From assembly GCA_035326425.1 (NCBI GenBank), contig DAOLFG010000020.1, positions 8,794 through 72,793 on the forward strand: DNA of 64,000 nt. The letters are read 5' to 3'. The DNA comes from CALKJU01 sp035326425. Lineage in GTDB: Bacteria > Pseudomonadota > Alphaproteobacteria > Geminicoccales > Geminicoccaceae. The notes below the pieces were generated by a model. It had not been told where the DNA came from. It was given only the letters and a program-made list of their open reading frames with translations, and made no database searches. Of the stretch, positions 52,027 to 59,877 are shown piece by piece (position 1 is the first letter of the stretch; each line of letters begins with the position of its first letter). Made by a program: the position numbers and the translations under genes.

Positions 52027-53103
52027 TCAGCCCTTGATCCCGCCGATGGTCATCTGCGTCAGGTATTTCTGGGTGAAGGTGTAGAGCAGCACGCTTGGCA
52101 GCACGTAGAACACGCCCATGGCCGACACCATGGCGTAGTCGGTGCCCATGACGTCCTCGCGCATCCAGAACAGATAGAGGCTCATCGTCCAGTTCGACTT
52201 GGCGAGCAGCAGGGTGCGGACGAAGACGTACTCCTCCCAGCCGCGCAGGAAGGCGAAGATGCCGACGGCGATCATGCCGACCTTGACCTGCGGCAGCACG
52301 ACCAGGAGGAAGGCCTGCCGCCGCGAGGCGCCGTCGGTCATGGCGCTCATCTCGATGTCCCAGGGCACGGCGTCGAAGAAGCCCTTCATCACGAAGATGG
52401 CGAAGGGCAGCTCCAAGGCCGCGATGACCAGGATGACGCCGGTCAGCGTGTCGAGCAGGCCGATCCAGTGCATGAGCAGGAAGATCGGGATGATCAGCGT
52501 CATCGCCGGGAAGGCGTGCAGGACCAGCAGGCCCCTCAGGTAGTTGGCCCGGCCGGGAAACTCGTAGCGCGACAGGTAGTAGCCGGCGAGCGTGCTGACG
52601 ACGAGCACCAGCGTCATCTGCAGCAGCGCCAGCGTCAGCGAGTTGCCGAAGGCGACCCAGACGTTGGGGAACTTGGCGCCGACGCCGGAAGCGCCCTTCA
52701 AGGTGTCGGCGATATTGGGATTCCACAAGAACCGCCAGTTGTCGACATGCAGGTAGGGCCCGGTGAGCACCGCCACCAGCGCCAGGGTGACGAGGCCGAG
52801 GCCGATCTCCATCTGCCGCAGCCGCCGGCCCTCCTCCAGCGACAGCCGCAGGATCGACCAGAGCAGCAGGGCCGGCAGCACGACGCCGAGCGTGCGCCAC
52901 AGCACCAGCGTGCTGGCGCCGGTACGGCCGGAGAAGGCGACGGTCACCAGCCACAGATAGGGGATGAGGATCGGCATCGAGCCGAGGACGAGGAAGGCGT
53001 AGAGCAGTGTGGTGGTCAGCCGCCGGCTGCGCCGCGAGCGGGCCGCCACGGCCTGCCAGTCGGTGGCCACGGCGGCGAGGCGCGGGAGTGCGGCGCTGCT
53101 CAC
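52027..53103 (-). CDS. UgpE/MalG-type ABC permease with extended N-terminal region
   Basis: 358 residues from GTG 53103, which overlaps the preceding stop (GTGA). It is about 80 residues longer than normal MalG-type permeases. The extra length comes from two additional hydrophobic segments (about 70-90 and 100-125) between the first helix and the transport domain (about 150-355). The EAA loop reads DIEMSAMTDGASRRQAFLL, starting near residue 258. The extension contains EEGRRLRQMEIGLGL, a cytosolic turn. It pairs with the upstream UgpA-like permease. Confidence 0.88.
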   Translation of the reverse strand: MSSAALPRLAAVATDWQAVAARSRRSRRLTTTLLYAFLVLGSMPILIPYLWLVTVAFSGRTGASTLVLWRTLGVVLPALLLWSILRLSLEEGRRLRQMEIGLGLVTLALVAVLTGPYLHVDNWRFLWNPNIADTLKGASGVGAKFPNVWVAFGNSLTLALLQMTLVLVVSTLAGYYLSRYEFPGRANYLRGLLVLHAFPAMTLIIPIFLLMHWIGLLDTLTGVILVIAALELPFAIFVMKGFFDAVPWDIEMSAMTDGASRRQAFLLVVLPQVKVGMIAVGIFAFLRGWEEYVFVRTLLLAKSNWTMSLYLFWMREDVMGTDYAMVSAMGVFYVLPSVLLYTFTQKYLTQMTIGGIKG

Positions 53104-54008
53104 GACACCTCGATCCGTGGCCGCTGCAGCAGCGCCTTCATGTCGAAGAACCGCCACATCGCAAGCGCCACCGCCATGCCGACGATCACCAGGCCCAGCG
53201 CCAGGGCGGCGCCATAGGCGTACTGGCCGTTCTCGAAGGCACGCTTGTAGATGTAGAGGGCGAAGACGGTGGTATCGTAGAACGGCCCGCCGTCGGTGAT
53301 CAGCCAGATGTACTCGAAGCTCACCAGCAGCGAGAGCGCCTGGTAGAGCGTGACGAAGCTGAGCTGCCAGCGGATCTGCGGCAGCGTCACGTGGCGGACG
53401 ATGGCGAGGCCCGAGGCGCCGTCGACCCGTGCGGCGTAGAACAGGTGCTGCGGGATCGAGCGGATGGCGCTGGTGAAGATGATCATGCCGAACGAGGCGC
53501 CGATGAAGCCGTTGGCGATGATCACCAGGAGCATCGGCGCGTCGCTCTTCATGTCGACGGGCGGCAGGCCGAACAGGGCCAGGCCCTGGTTCAGCAGGCC
53601 GAAATCGGTGGGTGCCACCACCCAGCTCCACAGCAGCGCATAGACCACCGACGGGCTCATCCGCGGCAACAGCCAGACGGCACGGAAGAAGGCGCCGGTG
53701 CGCTCGGGCAGCGCCGTCGTGGTCAGCGCCAGGAGCAGGGCGTAGCCGATGTTGAAGAAGGCCAGCGTGCACAGCACGTAGACCAGCGTCGTGCCCATGA
53801 CGCTGGCCACGCGGCTGTCGGCGGTCAGCATCCGCTCGAAATTGGCGGTGGTGAAGCCGGTGACCTGCAGGTTGCGCCCCATGTCGGTGAAGGCGAGGCC
53901 GATGTCGACCACCACCGGGGCGAGGAAGAACAGGAACAGCAGCAGCGTCGCCGGCCCCAGGAACAGGAGCCGGTCGACGCGACGGCGCGTTGCGGCGTGT
54001 CTCGGCAT
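53100..54008 (-). CDS. UgpA/MalF-type ABC permease
   Basis: 302 residues with six membrane helices. The N-terminal RRRVDRLLFLGPATLLLF start is typical, and the periplasmic loop before the transport domain carries FTTANFERMLTADSR. The EAA loop is LFYAARVDGASGLAIVRHVT (about 200-219). ATG at 54008. A 12-bp hairpin lies between it and the upstream binding-protein gene. Confidence 0.9.
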   Translation of the reverse strand: MPRHAATRRRVDRLLFLGPATLLLFLFFLAPVVVDIGLAFTDMGRNLQVTGFTTANFERMLTADSRVASVMGTTLVYVLCTLAFFNIGYALLLALTTTALPERTGAFFRAVWLLPRMSPSVVYALLWSWVVAPTDFGLLNQGLALFGLPPVDMKSDAPMLLVIIANGFIGASFGMIIFTSAIRSIPQHLFYAARVDGASGLAIVRHVTLPQIRWQLSFVTLYQALSLLVSFEYIWLITDGGPFYDTTVFALYIYKRAFENGQYAYGAALALGLVIVGMAVALAMWRFFDMKALLQRPRIEVS

Positions 54009-54017
54009 GGCGCGACC

Positions 54018-54044
54018 GATCCGGGCGGCCGGGCCGCCCGGATC
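54018..54044 (-). terminator. Intercistronic hairpin after the Ugp-like binding-protein gene
   Basis: GATCCGGGCGGC at 54018-54029 pairs perfectly with GCCGCCCGGATC at 54033-54044 around a 3-nt loop, 8 bp beyond the binding-protein stop (54053) and 9 bp before the permease start (54008). There is no U-run. A partial terminator or 3'-stabiliser is the likely role. Confidence 0.6.
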
Positions 54045-54052
54045 CGGCTGCC

Positions 54053-55432
54053 TCAGCCCAGGCTGTCGACGACCTTGAGCTGGTCGCCGAGCTCGCCGGT
54101 CAGCTCGTCCTCGAGGAACTGGATCGCCTCCTCGGGCGACAGGCGGCCGGTCTCCACGCCCTGCAGCGCCTTGAACAGGATGCCGTTGTAGCGGCCGAAG
54201 TCCGGGTGGTTGGGGATGAAGGTCGAGCGCGCCAACATCGGCGTCGCCGCCTGCAGGTACCAGGCCTTCTCGTAGTCGGGCATGCTGCGCTGGCCGTTGA
54301 GGATGCCGGTGTGCGCGGTCGTCACCGCATGCTTGGTGTTGTAGTAGGGCAGGCTGGCATAGGCGACGAGCTGGGCCGCGAGGTCGGCATGCTCGGACTT
54401 CGGATTGACGATGTAGACGATCGGATGGGACAGGTTCTTGGGCTCGCCGCCCTTGACGGCGGCCGGCGCGTGGAACCAGCCGATCTTCTTGAAGAAGCCT
54501 TCCTCGTCCTCGGGCCAGACGGCACCCTTCTTGTCGCCCAGCATGAACTCGCCGACCGCCCAGATGCCCTGGTGGTAGACGAAGGTCTTCTCCTGCTTGA
54601 AGCCGCCCTGGATCTCGTCCCAGACCATGGCGGTGTTGTTCTGCGGCGTCACGCCGTTCTTGGCATTCCAGGCGAACCACTCGAGGCCCTTTTGCATCTC
54701 GGCCTTGGGCAGCAGCAGCTTGCCGGTCTCGGGATCCATGTAGCGGACGCCGAAGGAGGCGAAGGTCATCAGGTAGTCCGGGCCGGCATTGGGCCTGTGG
54801 ACGATGCCGATCTGCGCCGCGCCCTTGTCGACCACCTCCTTGGCGAGCTTGGAGAGGTCCTCCATGGTGAACTCGCCCTTCTCGACCAGGTCGGGCAGGC
54901 CCTCGACGAACGCCTCGTCCTTGCCGATCTTGCGCAGCATGTCCTTGTTGTAGAAGAACATGCGGATCTCGGAATCCTGCGGAATCGCGTGGATCTCACC
55001 CTGGTACTTGGTGGAGTCCCACAGCACGGGGACGACATCGGCGAAGGCCCAGGGGTTGGCCTTGACGAAATCCTCCAGATCCATGGCGTAGCCGGACTTG
55101 GCGAACTCGCCGACCCATTCGTGGGCGGCGACGTAGAGGTCGGGCCCCTCGCCGACGGAGAAGGCCTTCAGGATGTCGAGCGCATCGGCGTCGTAGCCGG
55201 TGGCCGGGCCCTCGAACACCTCGACCTTGACGGTCTTGTCGCTGCCGGCGGCCTTGAGTGCGGCGTTCAGCGGCTCGGCGGCCGCCACGATGTTGCCGGC
55301 GCGCAGCGGGCCGGAACGGTCGGAGCGCGCCCACAGCTTGACCGTCACCTCCTCGGCATGAGCGGCAAGCTGCGGGCCGAGCCACGCGGAACCGGCGAGC
55401 AGGCCGGCGGCCAGCATCATCGAGATACGCAT
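54053..55432 (-). CDS. ABC transporter extracellular solute-binding protein (family 1) of the Ugp-like operon
   Basis: 459 residues, Sec signal peptide (about 1-26, AHA-E). The mature protein begins EEVTVKLWARSDRSGP. It keeps family-1 blocks: GPDLYVAAHEWVGEFAKSGY (about 97-116), IPQDSEIRMFFYNKDMLRK (about 150-168), and GIWAVGEFMLG (about 285-295). Together with the UgpA/E/C-like genes and two GDPD-type genes it probably imports a glycerophosphodiester or glycerol-3-phosphate, but a sugar ligand cannot be excluded. ATG 55432 is preceded by AGGAGAGG. First gene of the operon. Confidence 0.88.
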   Translation of the reverse strand: MRISMMLAAGLLAGSAWLGPQLAAHAEEVTVKLWARSDRSGPLRAGNIVAAAEPLNAALKAAGSDKTVKVEVFEGPATGYDADALDILKAFSVGEGPDLYVAAHEWVGEFAKSGYAMDLEDFVKANPWAFADVVPVLWDSTKYQGEIHAIPQDSEIRMFFYNKDMLRKIGKDEAFVEGLPDLVEKGEFTMEDLSKLAKEVVDKGAAQIGIVHRPNAGPDYLMTFASFGVRYMDPETGKLLLPKAEMQKGLEWFAWNAKNGVTPQNNTAMVWDEIQGGFKQEKTFVYHQGIWAVGEFMLGDKKGAVWPEDEEGFFKKIGWFHAPAAVKGGEPKNLSHPIVYIVNPKSEHADLAAQLVAYASLPYYNTKHAVTTAHTGILNGQRSMPDYEKAWYLQAATPMLARSTFIPNHPDFGRYNGILFKALQGVETGRLSPEEAIQFLEDELTGELGDQLKVVDSLG

Positions 55433-55558
55433 CGAAACCTCTCCTGAACGGCTCTTGGGCACGTCACGCCCCCGCGAGCCCGGCGAACGGTGCGGCGCGG
55501 AGTAGCTGCGGGCCATGACGAATTCATGGCAGACTACGCCGTGCGCCGCCAGTGGCGA

Positions 55559-55584
55559 GGAACGGCCGCGAGGCGGCTCCCGTT
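55559..55584 (+). promoter_or_regulatory. EcfG-type general stress promoter
   Basis: GGAAC at 55559-55563, 17 bp, then CGTT at 55581-55584. This matches the alphaproteobacterial EcfG consensus (GGAAC-N16/17-CGTT) exactly. It predicts a start near 55592, about 35 bp before the ATG of the HPF/RaiA-cold-shock gene, which is a plausible stress target. GGAG at 55615-55618 is the ribosome-binding site. Confidence 0.75.
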
Positions 55585-55626
55585 CTCGAAGCGCGGGGAC
55601 GGTGACACGAGCGTTGGAGATCGCGA

Positions 55627-56208
55627 ATGCAGAAGCCGCTGCAGATCACCTTCAAGGATCTGGACCACTCCGACACCCTGGAGGCCATGGTACGTGAGCG
55701 TGCCGAGCGGCTCGGGCGGTTCCATCCGGCGATCATCGGCTGCCGCGTCGTCGTCGAGGCCCCCTACCGCAGCGCCGAGGGCACCCGTCCTCCCCTGGGC
55801 CTCACCGTCGAGGTCGAGGTGCCGGGCCGGCCGATGATCGTCGCCAGGGAGGCCGCCGACCGGGTCGATTCGAAGGGAGGGCAGGCGGCGGTGGTGGGCC
55901 GGGTGTTCGAGGCGGCGCAGCGGCAGCTGCAGGACGCCGTCGACGTGCAGAAGTCCGAGGTCAAGCAGCACGAGAACCACGGCTCGACCGGCCAGGTGGT
56001 TCGGCTCTTCCCCGAGCAGAGCTACGGCTTCATCGAGGTGCGCGGCGCACCGGACCTCTACTTCACCCGCAACGCCGTGATCGGCGGCGACTTCGACGAC
56101 CTGCAGCCCGGCACGCTGGTCCACGTGACCGTCGCCACCACCGAGGGGCCGATGGGGCCGCAGGCCAGCTCGGTCAGGCTGCTCGACGCCACGCGCAGTG
56201 TGGCCTGA
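55627..56208 (+). CDS. HPF/RaiA-like ribosome hibernation protein fused to a cold-shock domain
   Basis: 193 residues. The N-terminal HPF/RaiA domain (about 4-110; LQITFKDLDHSDTLEAMVRE) folds as the ribosome-binding beta-alpha sandwich. A short linker (VKQHENHGSTG) leads to a C-terminal cold-shock domain (about 118-185) with the RNA-binding motif SYGFIEV and LYFTRNAV. It probably silences ribosomes or protects RNA in stress. The HPF-CSD fusion is known in some proteobacteria. The perfect EcfG-type promoter upstream supports stress control. Its stop overlaps the phosphoribosyltransferase start by 11 bp. Confidence 0.88.
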   Translation: MQKPLQITFKDLDHSDTLEAMVRERAERLGRFHPAIIGCRVVVEAPYRSAEGTRPPLGLTVEVEVPGRPMIVAREAADRVDSKGGQAAVVGRVFEAAQRQLQDAVDVQKSEVKQHENHGSTGQVVRLFPEQSYGFIEVRGAPDLYFTRNAVIGGDFDDLQPGTLVHVTVATTEGPMGPQASSVRLLDATRSVA

Positions 56209-56854
56209 GCGACCCTTCTTCGCCGACCGGCGCGACGCCGGCCGCCGGCTGGCGTCGGCGCTCGCCCATGTCGAGGCGCCGGCGCCGCTGGTCCTGGCGC
56301 TGCCGCGCGGCGGCGTGCCGGTCGGCTTCGAGGTGGCGAGGGCGCTGAAGGCGGAGTTGGGCGTGCTGCTGGTGCGCAAGATCGGCGCACCCGGGGATCC
56401 GGAGCTGGGCCTCGGTGCGCTGGTCGACGGCGATCCGCCGCAGCTCGTCCTCAACGACGACCTCGTCCGCGCCGTGGCGCCGCGGCGCGGCTACGTCGAG
56501 GCCGAGCGCAAACGCCAGCTCGCGGAGATCGCCCGCCGGCGCAGGCTCTACGGCGTCGGCCCCCTTTCCGTCGAGGGCCGCACCGTCATCCTGGTCGACG
56601 ACGGCATCGCCACCGGCGGCACCGTCCGCGCCGCCCTCGCCGGCCTGGCGCGGCAGCACCCGGCCAAGGTGATCCTGGCCGTGCCGGTCGGGCCCGAGGA
56701 CACGGTCGAGAAGCTGCGGCCGCTCTGCGACGACCTCGTCTGCCTCCATACCCCCGAGCTGTTCCGCGCCGTCGGCGAGCACTATGGCGACTTCACCCAG
56801 GCCACCGACGAGGAGGTGGTGAGCCTGCTCGCCGCGGCCGGGGAGATCAGCTGA
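56198..56854 (+). CDS. Phosphoribosyltransferase-fold protein
   Basis: 218 residues from GTG 56198. The type I PRTase PRPP-binding loop is VILVDDGIATGGTV (about 129-142), and the N-terminal region LVLALPRGGVPVGFEVARAL (about 31-50) is typical of the ComF/PRTase-like stress proteins often next to usp or general-stress genes. No nucleobase specificity can be assigned. It is translationally coupled to the HPF gene and so also under the stress promoter. Its last 45 bp form part of a 71-bp direct repeat found again at 58438. Confidence 0.85.
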   Translation: MWPERPFFADRRDAGRRLASALAHVEAPAPLVLALPRGGVPVGFEVARALKAELGVLLVRKIGAPGDPELGLGALVDGDPPQLVLNDDLVRAVAPRRGYVEAERKRQLAEIARRRRLYGVGPLSVEGRTVILVDDGIATGGTVRAALAGLARQHPAKVILAVPVGPEDTVEKLRPLCDDLVCLHTPELFRAVGEHYGDFTQATDEEVVSLLAAAGEIS

Positions 56855-56880
56855 AGACGAAGTCGCCGGCGTCGAGCCTC
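56810..56880 (+). repeat. 71-bp direct repeat, copy A
   Basis: Matches 58438-58508 at 68 of 71 positions. It contains the last 15 codons and stop of the phosphoribosyltransferase and, on the other strand, the last codons of an RTX gene (encoding RLDAGDFVFS). In this copy the RTX codons are an orphan fragment not joined to any gene, whereas in copy B they end the intact gene at 58475. Confidence 0.9.
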
Positions 56881-56913
56881 CTGCGTGCAGTGAGATCGAC
56901 GCTGCTCTACGGC

Positions 56914-57924
56914 TTAGACAAACAGATAGTCCTGCCCGACAATCGGTGCGTAGTCACGACCGGAGACCGGCGCGCCTTCCTCGAGGGTGACGAGGAACAG
57001 GCTCGAGCCATCGGTGAAAGTGAACTGCCAATCTATCTCGGTATAGTCGACAATGCCATCCGGCGGATCGTCGATATCCAGCGGGATCACCGTCGTCGTG
57101 ATCGTGACGTCCGCGGCCGTGTAGCCATCGAAGCGGAGCTGGTCGTAGCCGATGGCGAAGTTGACCAGCAGGTCCTGGCCAAATCCACCGGCCTCCGGGG
57201 CGACGAACAAGAAGACGTCACGCTCTTCGCCATTGGGGAAATCGCCGATGTCGTTGATGACGTCGTTGCCGTTGCCGGGCCGGTAGAAGTCCGATCCGGA
57301 GCCGCCATTCATAAAGTCACCGTCGGCGTTGCTGCCGATCAGCACGTCGTCGCCGTTTCCGCCCCGCAGAGCGCCAAAGAAGGTAAGACCTGTGGCATCA
57401 AGCACATCATCGCCGTCGCCGCCCTCGATGGTGTCGAGGATTCCCGTGCCGATGATCACGTCGTCGCCGCCGTCACCGTAGAGCGTGTTGTAGCCGACGC
57501 CGCCTGCCAATTCGTCGTCGCCGTCGCCGCCGCTGACGGTGTCGTCCCCGGACCCGCCATCGAGGCCATCGTCTCCGCCGCCGCCGTAGAGCGTGTCCTC
57601 GCCGGCTCCGCCGTCCACGGCATCCTCTCCGGCACCGCCGGCCAGCTTGTCGGTACCGGCACCGCCAAAGAGGAAGTCGTCGTCATCGCCGCCATAGATC
57701 CTGTCGTCGCCGCTGTGACCGTACAGCTCGTCGTAGCCGGCGCCACCGTAGAGCTGATCGTTGCCGGCTCCGCCGAGAACGAAGTCGAAGCTGTCGCCGC
57801 CATGCATCGTGTCGTTGCCTGCGATGCCCTCCAACGTATCGTTGCCGCCGAAGCCCTTGATAAGGTCGTCTTCCGGCGTGCCGAGCAGGACGTCGCGGCC
57901 CGAGGTCCCGAAAATCGTCGCCAT
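56914..57924 (-). CDS. RTX calcium-binding repeat protein (shorter)
   Basis: 336 residues from ATG 57924, which has GGAGG upstream. Repeats of the type GGxGxDxLxGG fill about 8-200 (GTSGRDVLLGTPEDDLIKGF at the start). The C-terminal part (about 205-336) has GSDFYRPGNGND and ends GQDYLFV, a plausible type I secretion tail. No enzyme domain is present. GC content and codon use look lower than neighbours in parts (for example the 3' end near 56914-57100), suggesting separate origin. It lies between the two copies of the direct repeat. Confidence 0.85.
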   Translation of the reverse strand: MATIFGTSGRDVLLGTPEDDLIKGFGGNDTLEGIAGNDTMHGGDSFDFVLGGAGNDQLYGGAGYDELYGHSGDDRIYGGDDDDFLFGGAGTDKLAGGAGEDAVDGGAGEDTLYGGGGDDGLDGGSGDDTVSGGDGDDELAGGVGYNTLYGDGGDDVIIGTGILDTIEGGDGDDVLDATGLTFFGALRGGNGDDVLIGSNADGDFMNGGSGSDFYRPGNGNDVINDIGDFPNGEERDVFLFVAPEAGGFGQDLLVNFAIGYDQLRFDGYTAADVTITTTVIPLDIDDPPDGIVDYTEIDWQFTFTDGSSLFLVTLEEGAPVSGRDYAPIVGQDYLFV

Positions 57925-57985
57925 TGCAACATCCTCCGTCAGGCGGCCGTTGGGTGCCATTCGCGTGTGACGGCCGGTGCGGATC

Positions 57986-58032
57986 GCACTTCAATGCAAA
58001 CTCTGCATCGCTGCGTCAGCCGTTCATACGAC
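57986..58032 (-). promoter_or_regulatory. Conserved upstream element of the RTX genes, copy 1
   Basis: A 47-bp block, 61 bp before the RTX start at 57924, that matches 59783-59829 at 35 of 47 positions. It includes an identical 16-bp core GCGTCAGCCGTTCATA (58013-58028). Equal spacing to both RTX starts, together with divergence from LuxR-like remnants, suggests a shared promoter or operator. Confidence 0.6.
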
Positions 58033-58127
58033 ACAGCTTCTCAAACATCGTGGATCGCACATATGTGACATCAACAATGGCTTATGCTCGGCCCGGGTAC
58101 TGCCGCGCACAGATTTGGCGATGCAAT

Positions 58128-58437
58128 ATGCCGTCGGCGCCCGAGCCGCTGTCCCATGTCGAGCTTCTCTATGCGGCAGCCACCCGACGTGGCGGCAGGG
58201 TCGAGGCTGTAGCCTTGATCGTCGCGTCGCTCGGGGCGAGTTGCTGCTCCAGGACGTAACAGGCTCTCCCGTCCGCGAGCCCATCCTGGTCGGCGTCGCG
58301 CCGGCATTCCGGCAGAGCTACCTGCCGCTGATCACCCGTCCGGACATGCGTCCGGTCTGGAGGCGCGTCATGGGCCGCCTGCCTGCTCATGGCACCGTCG
58401 ACGAGACCATCTGGGCGGGCCGGGATTTGGGACGGGC
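58128..58437 (+). pseudogene. N-terminal half of a LuxR-family regulator, frameshifted and truncated
   Basis: From ATG 58128 the frame reads PLSHVELLYAAATRRGGRVE and VEAVALIVASLGAS, then stops at 58257. A second frame continues with LLLQDVTGSPVREP, GVAPAFRQSYLPLI and GRLPAHGTVDETIW to about 58437. The two parts resemble the N-terminal sensor region of alphaproteobacterial LuxR-type proteins, with a frameshift near 58245. It runs straight into direct repeat B and lacks any DNA-binding domain here; the HTH appears separately at 59878. Homology is judged by eye. Confidence 0.5.
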
Positions 58438-58508
58438 GAGGAGGCGGTGAGCCTCCTTGCCGCGGCCGGGGAGATCAGCTGAAGACGAAGTCGCCGGCGT
58501 CGAGCCTC
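58438..58508 (+). repeat. 71-bp direct repeat, copy B
   Basis: Three mismatches from copy A at 56810-56880. Here the phosphoribosyltransferase tail (encoding EEAVSLLAAAGEIS) is an orphan fragment, while the RTX codons on the other strand are the true end of the gene starting at 59722. The reciprocal orphaning shows that DNA between the copies was inserted or duplicated. Confidence 0.9.
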
Positions 58509-59722
58509 GACAACTTGAAGCCGAGGAGTGTGACCGTGTTCAGCCCGGCGTCCGAGCCCGAGGCGGCGCCGAGGTCGATCACCACGTCCTGCCCGACCTG
58601 CGTCGCCTCGGCCCTGACCTCGGCGAAGTTGTCGATGCCGGTGTAGGCGGTGAGCACGATGCGGTCCTTGCCGTTGTCGAAGTCGATGATCGTGTCGATG
58701 CCGTTGTTGTTGGCGAAGACGAAGCGGTCCGAGCCACGGGTGACGAAGGTGACATCGTCGCTGAACAGGCGATCGTAGTCGCCGCTCAGAAGGTCGTTGC
58801 CGTATCCGCCAATGAGGACGTCGTTGCCGCAGCGGGCATGCCCCGAGACGTCGTCGCCATCGCCTGCCAGGAAATCGTCGCCGGCGCCCCCGTCGACCGT
58901 ATCGTTGCCTGCCCTGCCCTCGTCGGTGATGATGAAGTCATCGCCGTAGATGACGTCGTTACCGCTTCCGCCGTACATCCGGTCGTTGCCGCCGCGGCTG
59001 GTCCCGTAAAGCCAGCCGTCACCGTACATTCCGTCGTTACCGGCGCCCCCGAAGATGACATCGTTGCCGCCGGTGGCATTGTCGATGAGCACGACCGAGG
59101 AATCTCCCTGGATCGCGTCATTGCCGTCGCCACCATAGATCGAATCGTTGCCGCCTCGGCTGTCTTGTGAAAGCTCCAAGGCGTCGCCGATGAGATAATC
59201 GTTGCCGAATCCGCCGAAGAGCCGGTCGTTGCCCCCCCGGGCATTGCCGGTCATCTGATAGTCTGCGTCGCCGAAAATGCGGTCGAAGCCGAAATCGCCA
59301 TAGAGCTTGTCATCGCCTCCGCGCGCATCATCCGTCAGGACATTGGCGTCGCCCACGAGCGTGTTCGTGTCGCCTCCGCCACCATAAAGGGTGTCGTTGC
59401 CTCCGCGCGCGTTCTCGGACATGGTGAGATCGGCGTCGCCGATCAGGAAATCGTTGCCGTTCCCACCGTAACAGGTGTCGTCGCCTCCGCGCCCGCTGCC
59501 CGAGATGAAGGCAGCGTCGCCGACGATGACGTCGTTGCCGTCCTTGCCGTAGAGCCGGTCGTCGCCCGCCTGCCCCGACGACAGGATGCCGCCGACCTCG
59601 GGCGCGCCCCACGAATTGCCCGTGGTGAAGCGATCGCCGAAGATCACATCGTCCCCGCTCGTCCCGGAGATGCTGTCGTCGCTCCGGGGAGCACCCGGGG
59701 TCCCGCCGATGAAATTCGCCAT
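58475..59722 (-). CDS. RTX calcium-binding repeat protein (longer, irregular spacing)
   Basis: 415 residues from ATG 59722, preceded by GGAGGG. Repeats are RTX-like but spaced by inserts: units such as ARGGNDTLYGGGGDTN are separated by GDAxxxxxxxARGG spacers, giving about 10 modules of roughly 28-32 residues (RGGDD, ARGGND, SRGGND). The C-terminal part (about 330-415) with RFVFANNNGIDTIIDFDNGK ends LDAGDFVFS, a type I secretion tail. The regular 30-residue modular pattern differs from the two other RTX genes here. Confidence 0.87.
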   Translation of the reverse strand: MANFIGGTPGAPRSDDSISGTSGDDVIFGDRFTTGNSWGAPEVGGILSSGQAGDDRLYGKDGNDVIVGDAAFISGSGRGGDDTCYGGNGNDFLIGDADLTMSENARGGNDTLYGGGGDTNTLVGDANVLTDDARGGDDKLYGDFGFDRIFGDADYQMTGNARGGNDRLFGGFGNDYLIGDALELSQDSRGGNDSIYGGDGNDAIQGDSSVVLIDNATGGNDVIFGGAGNDGMYGDGWLYGTSRGGNDRMYGGSGNDVIYGDDFIITDEGRAGNDTVDGGAGDDFLAGDGDDVSGHARCGNDVLIGGYGNDLLSGDYDRLFSDDVTFVTRGSDRFVFANNNGIDTIIDFDNGKDRIVLTAYTGIDNFAEVRAEATQVGQDVVIDLGAASGSDAGLNTVTLLGFKLSRLDAGDFVFS

Positions 59723-59782
59723 GCGCCCACCCTCCAACAGGCTCGCACTGCCGGTCATCGGTCAGCGCCGGCCGTTCGCGGC

Positions 59783-59829
59783 GCATTTCAACCCGAATCC
59801 GCCGCCGCCGCGTCAGCCGTTCATATGAC
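59783..59829 (-). promoter_or_regulatory. Conserved upstream element of the RTX genes, copy 2
   Basis: The counterpart of 57986-58032, 60 bp upstream of the RTX start at 59722, with the identical core GCGTCAGCCGTTCATA at 59810-59825. Conservation is high in the core and weaker toward the RTX gene, as expected for a protein-binding site in duplicated DNA. Confidence 0.6.
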
Positions 59830-59877
59830 GGAGCCCAAATTCACGCAGATCGGAGGATCGAATCGGCCGGCGGGTAG

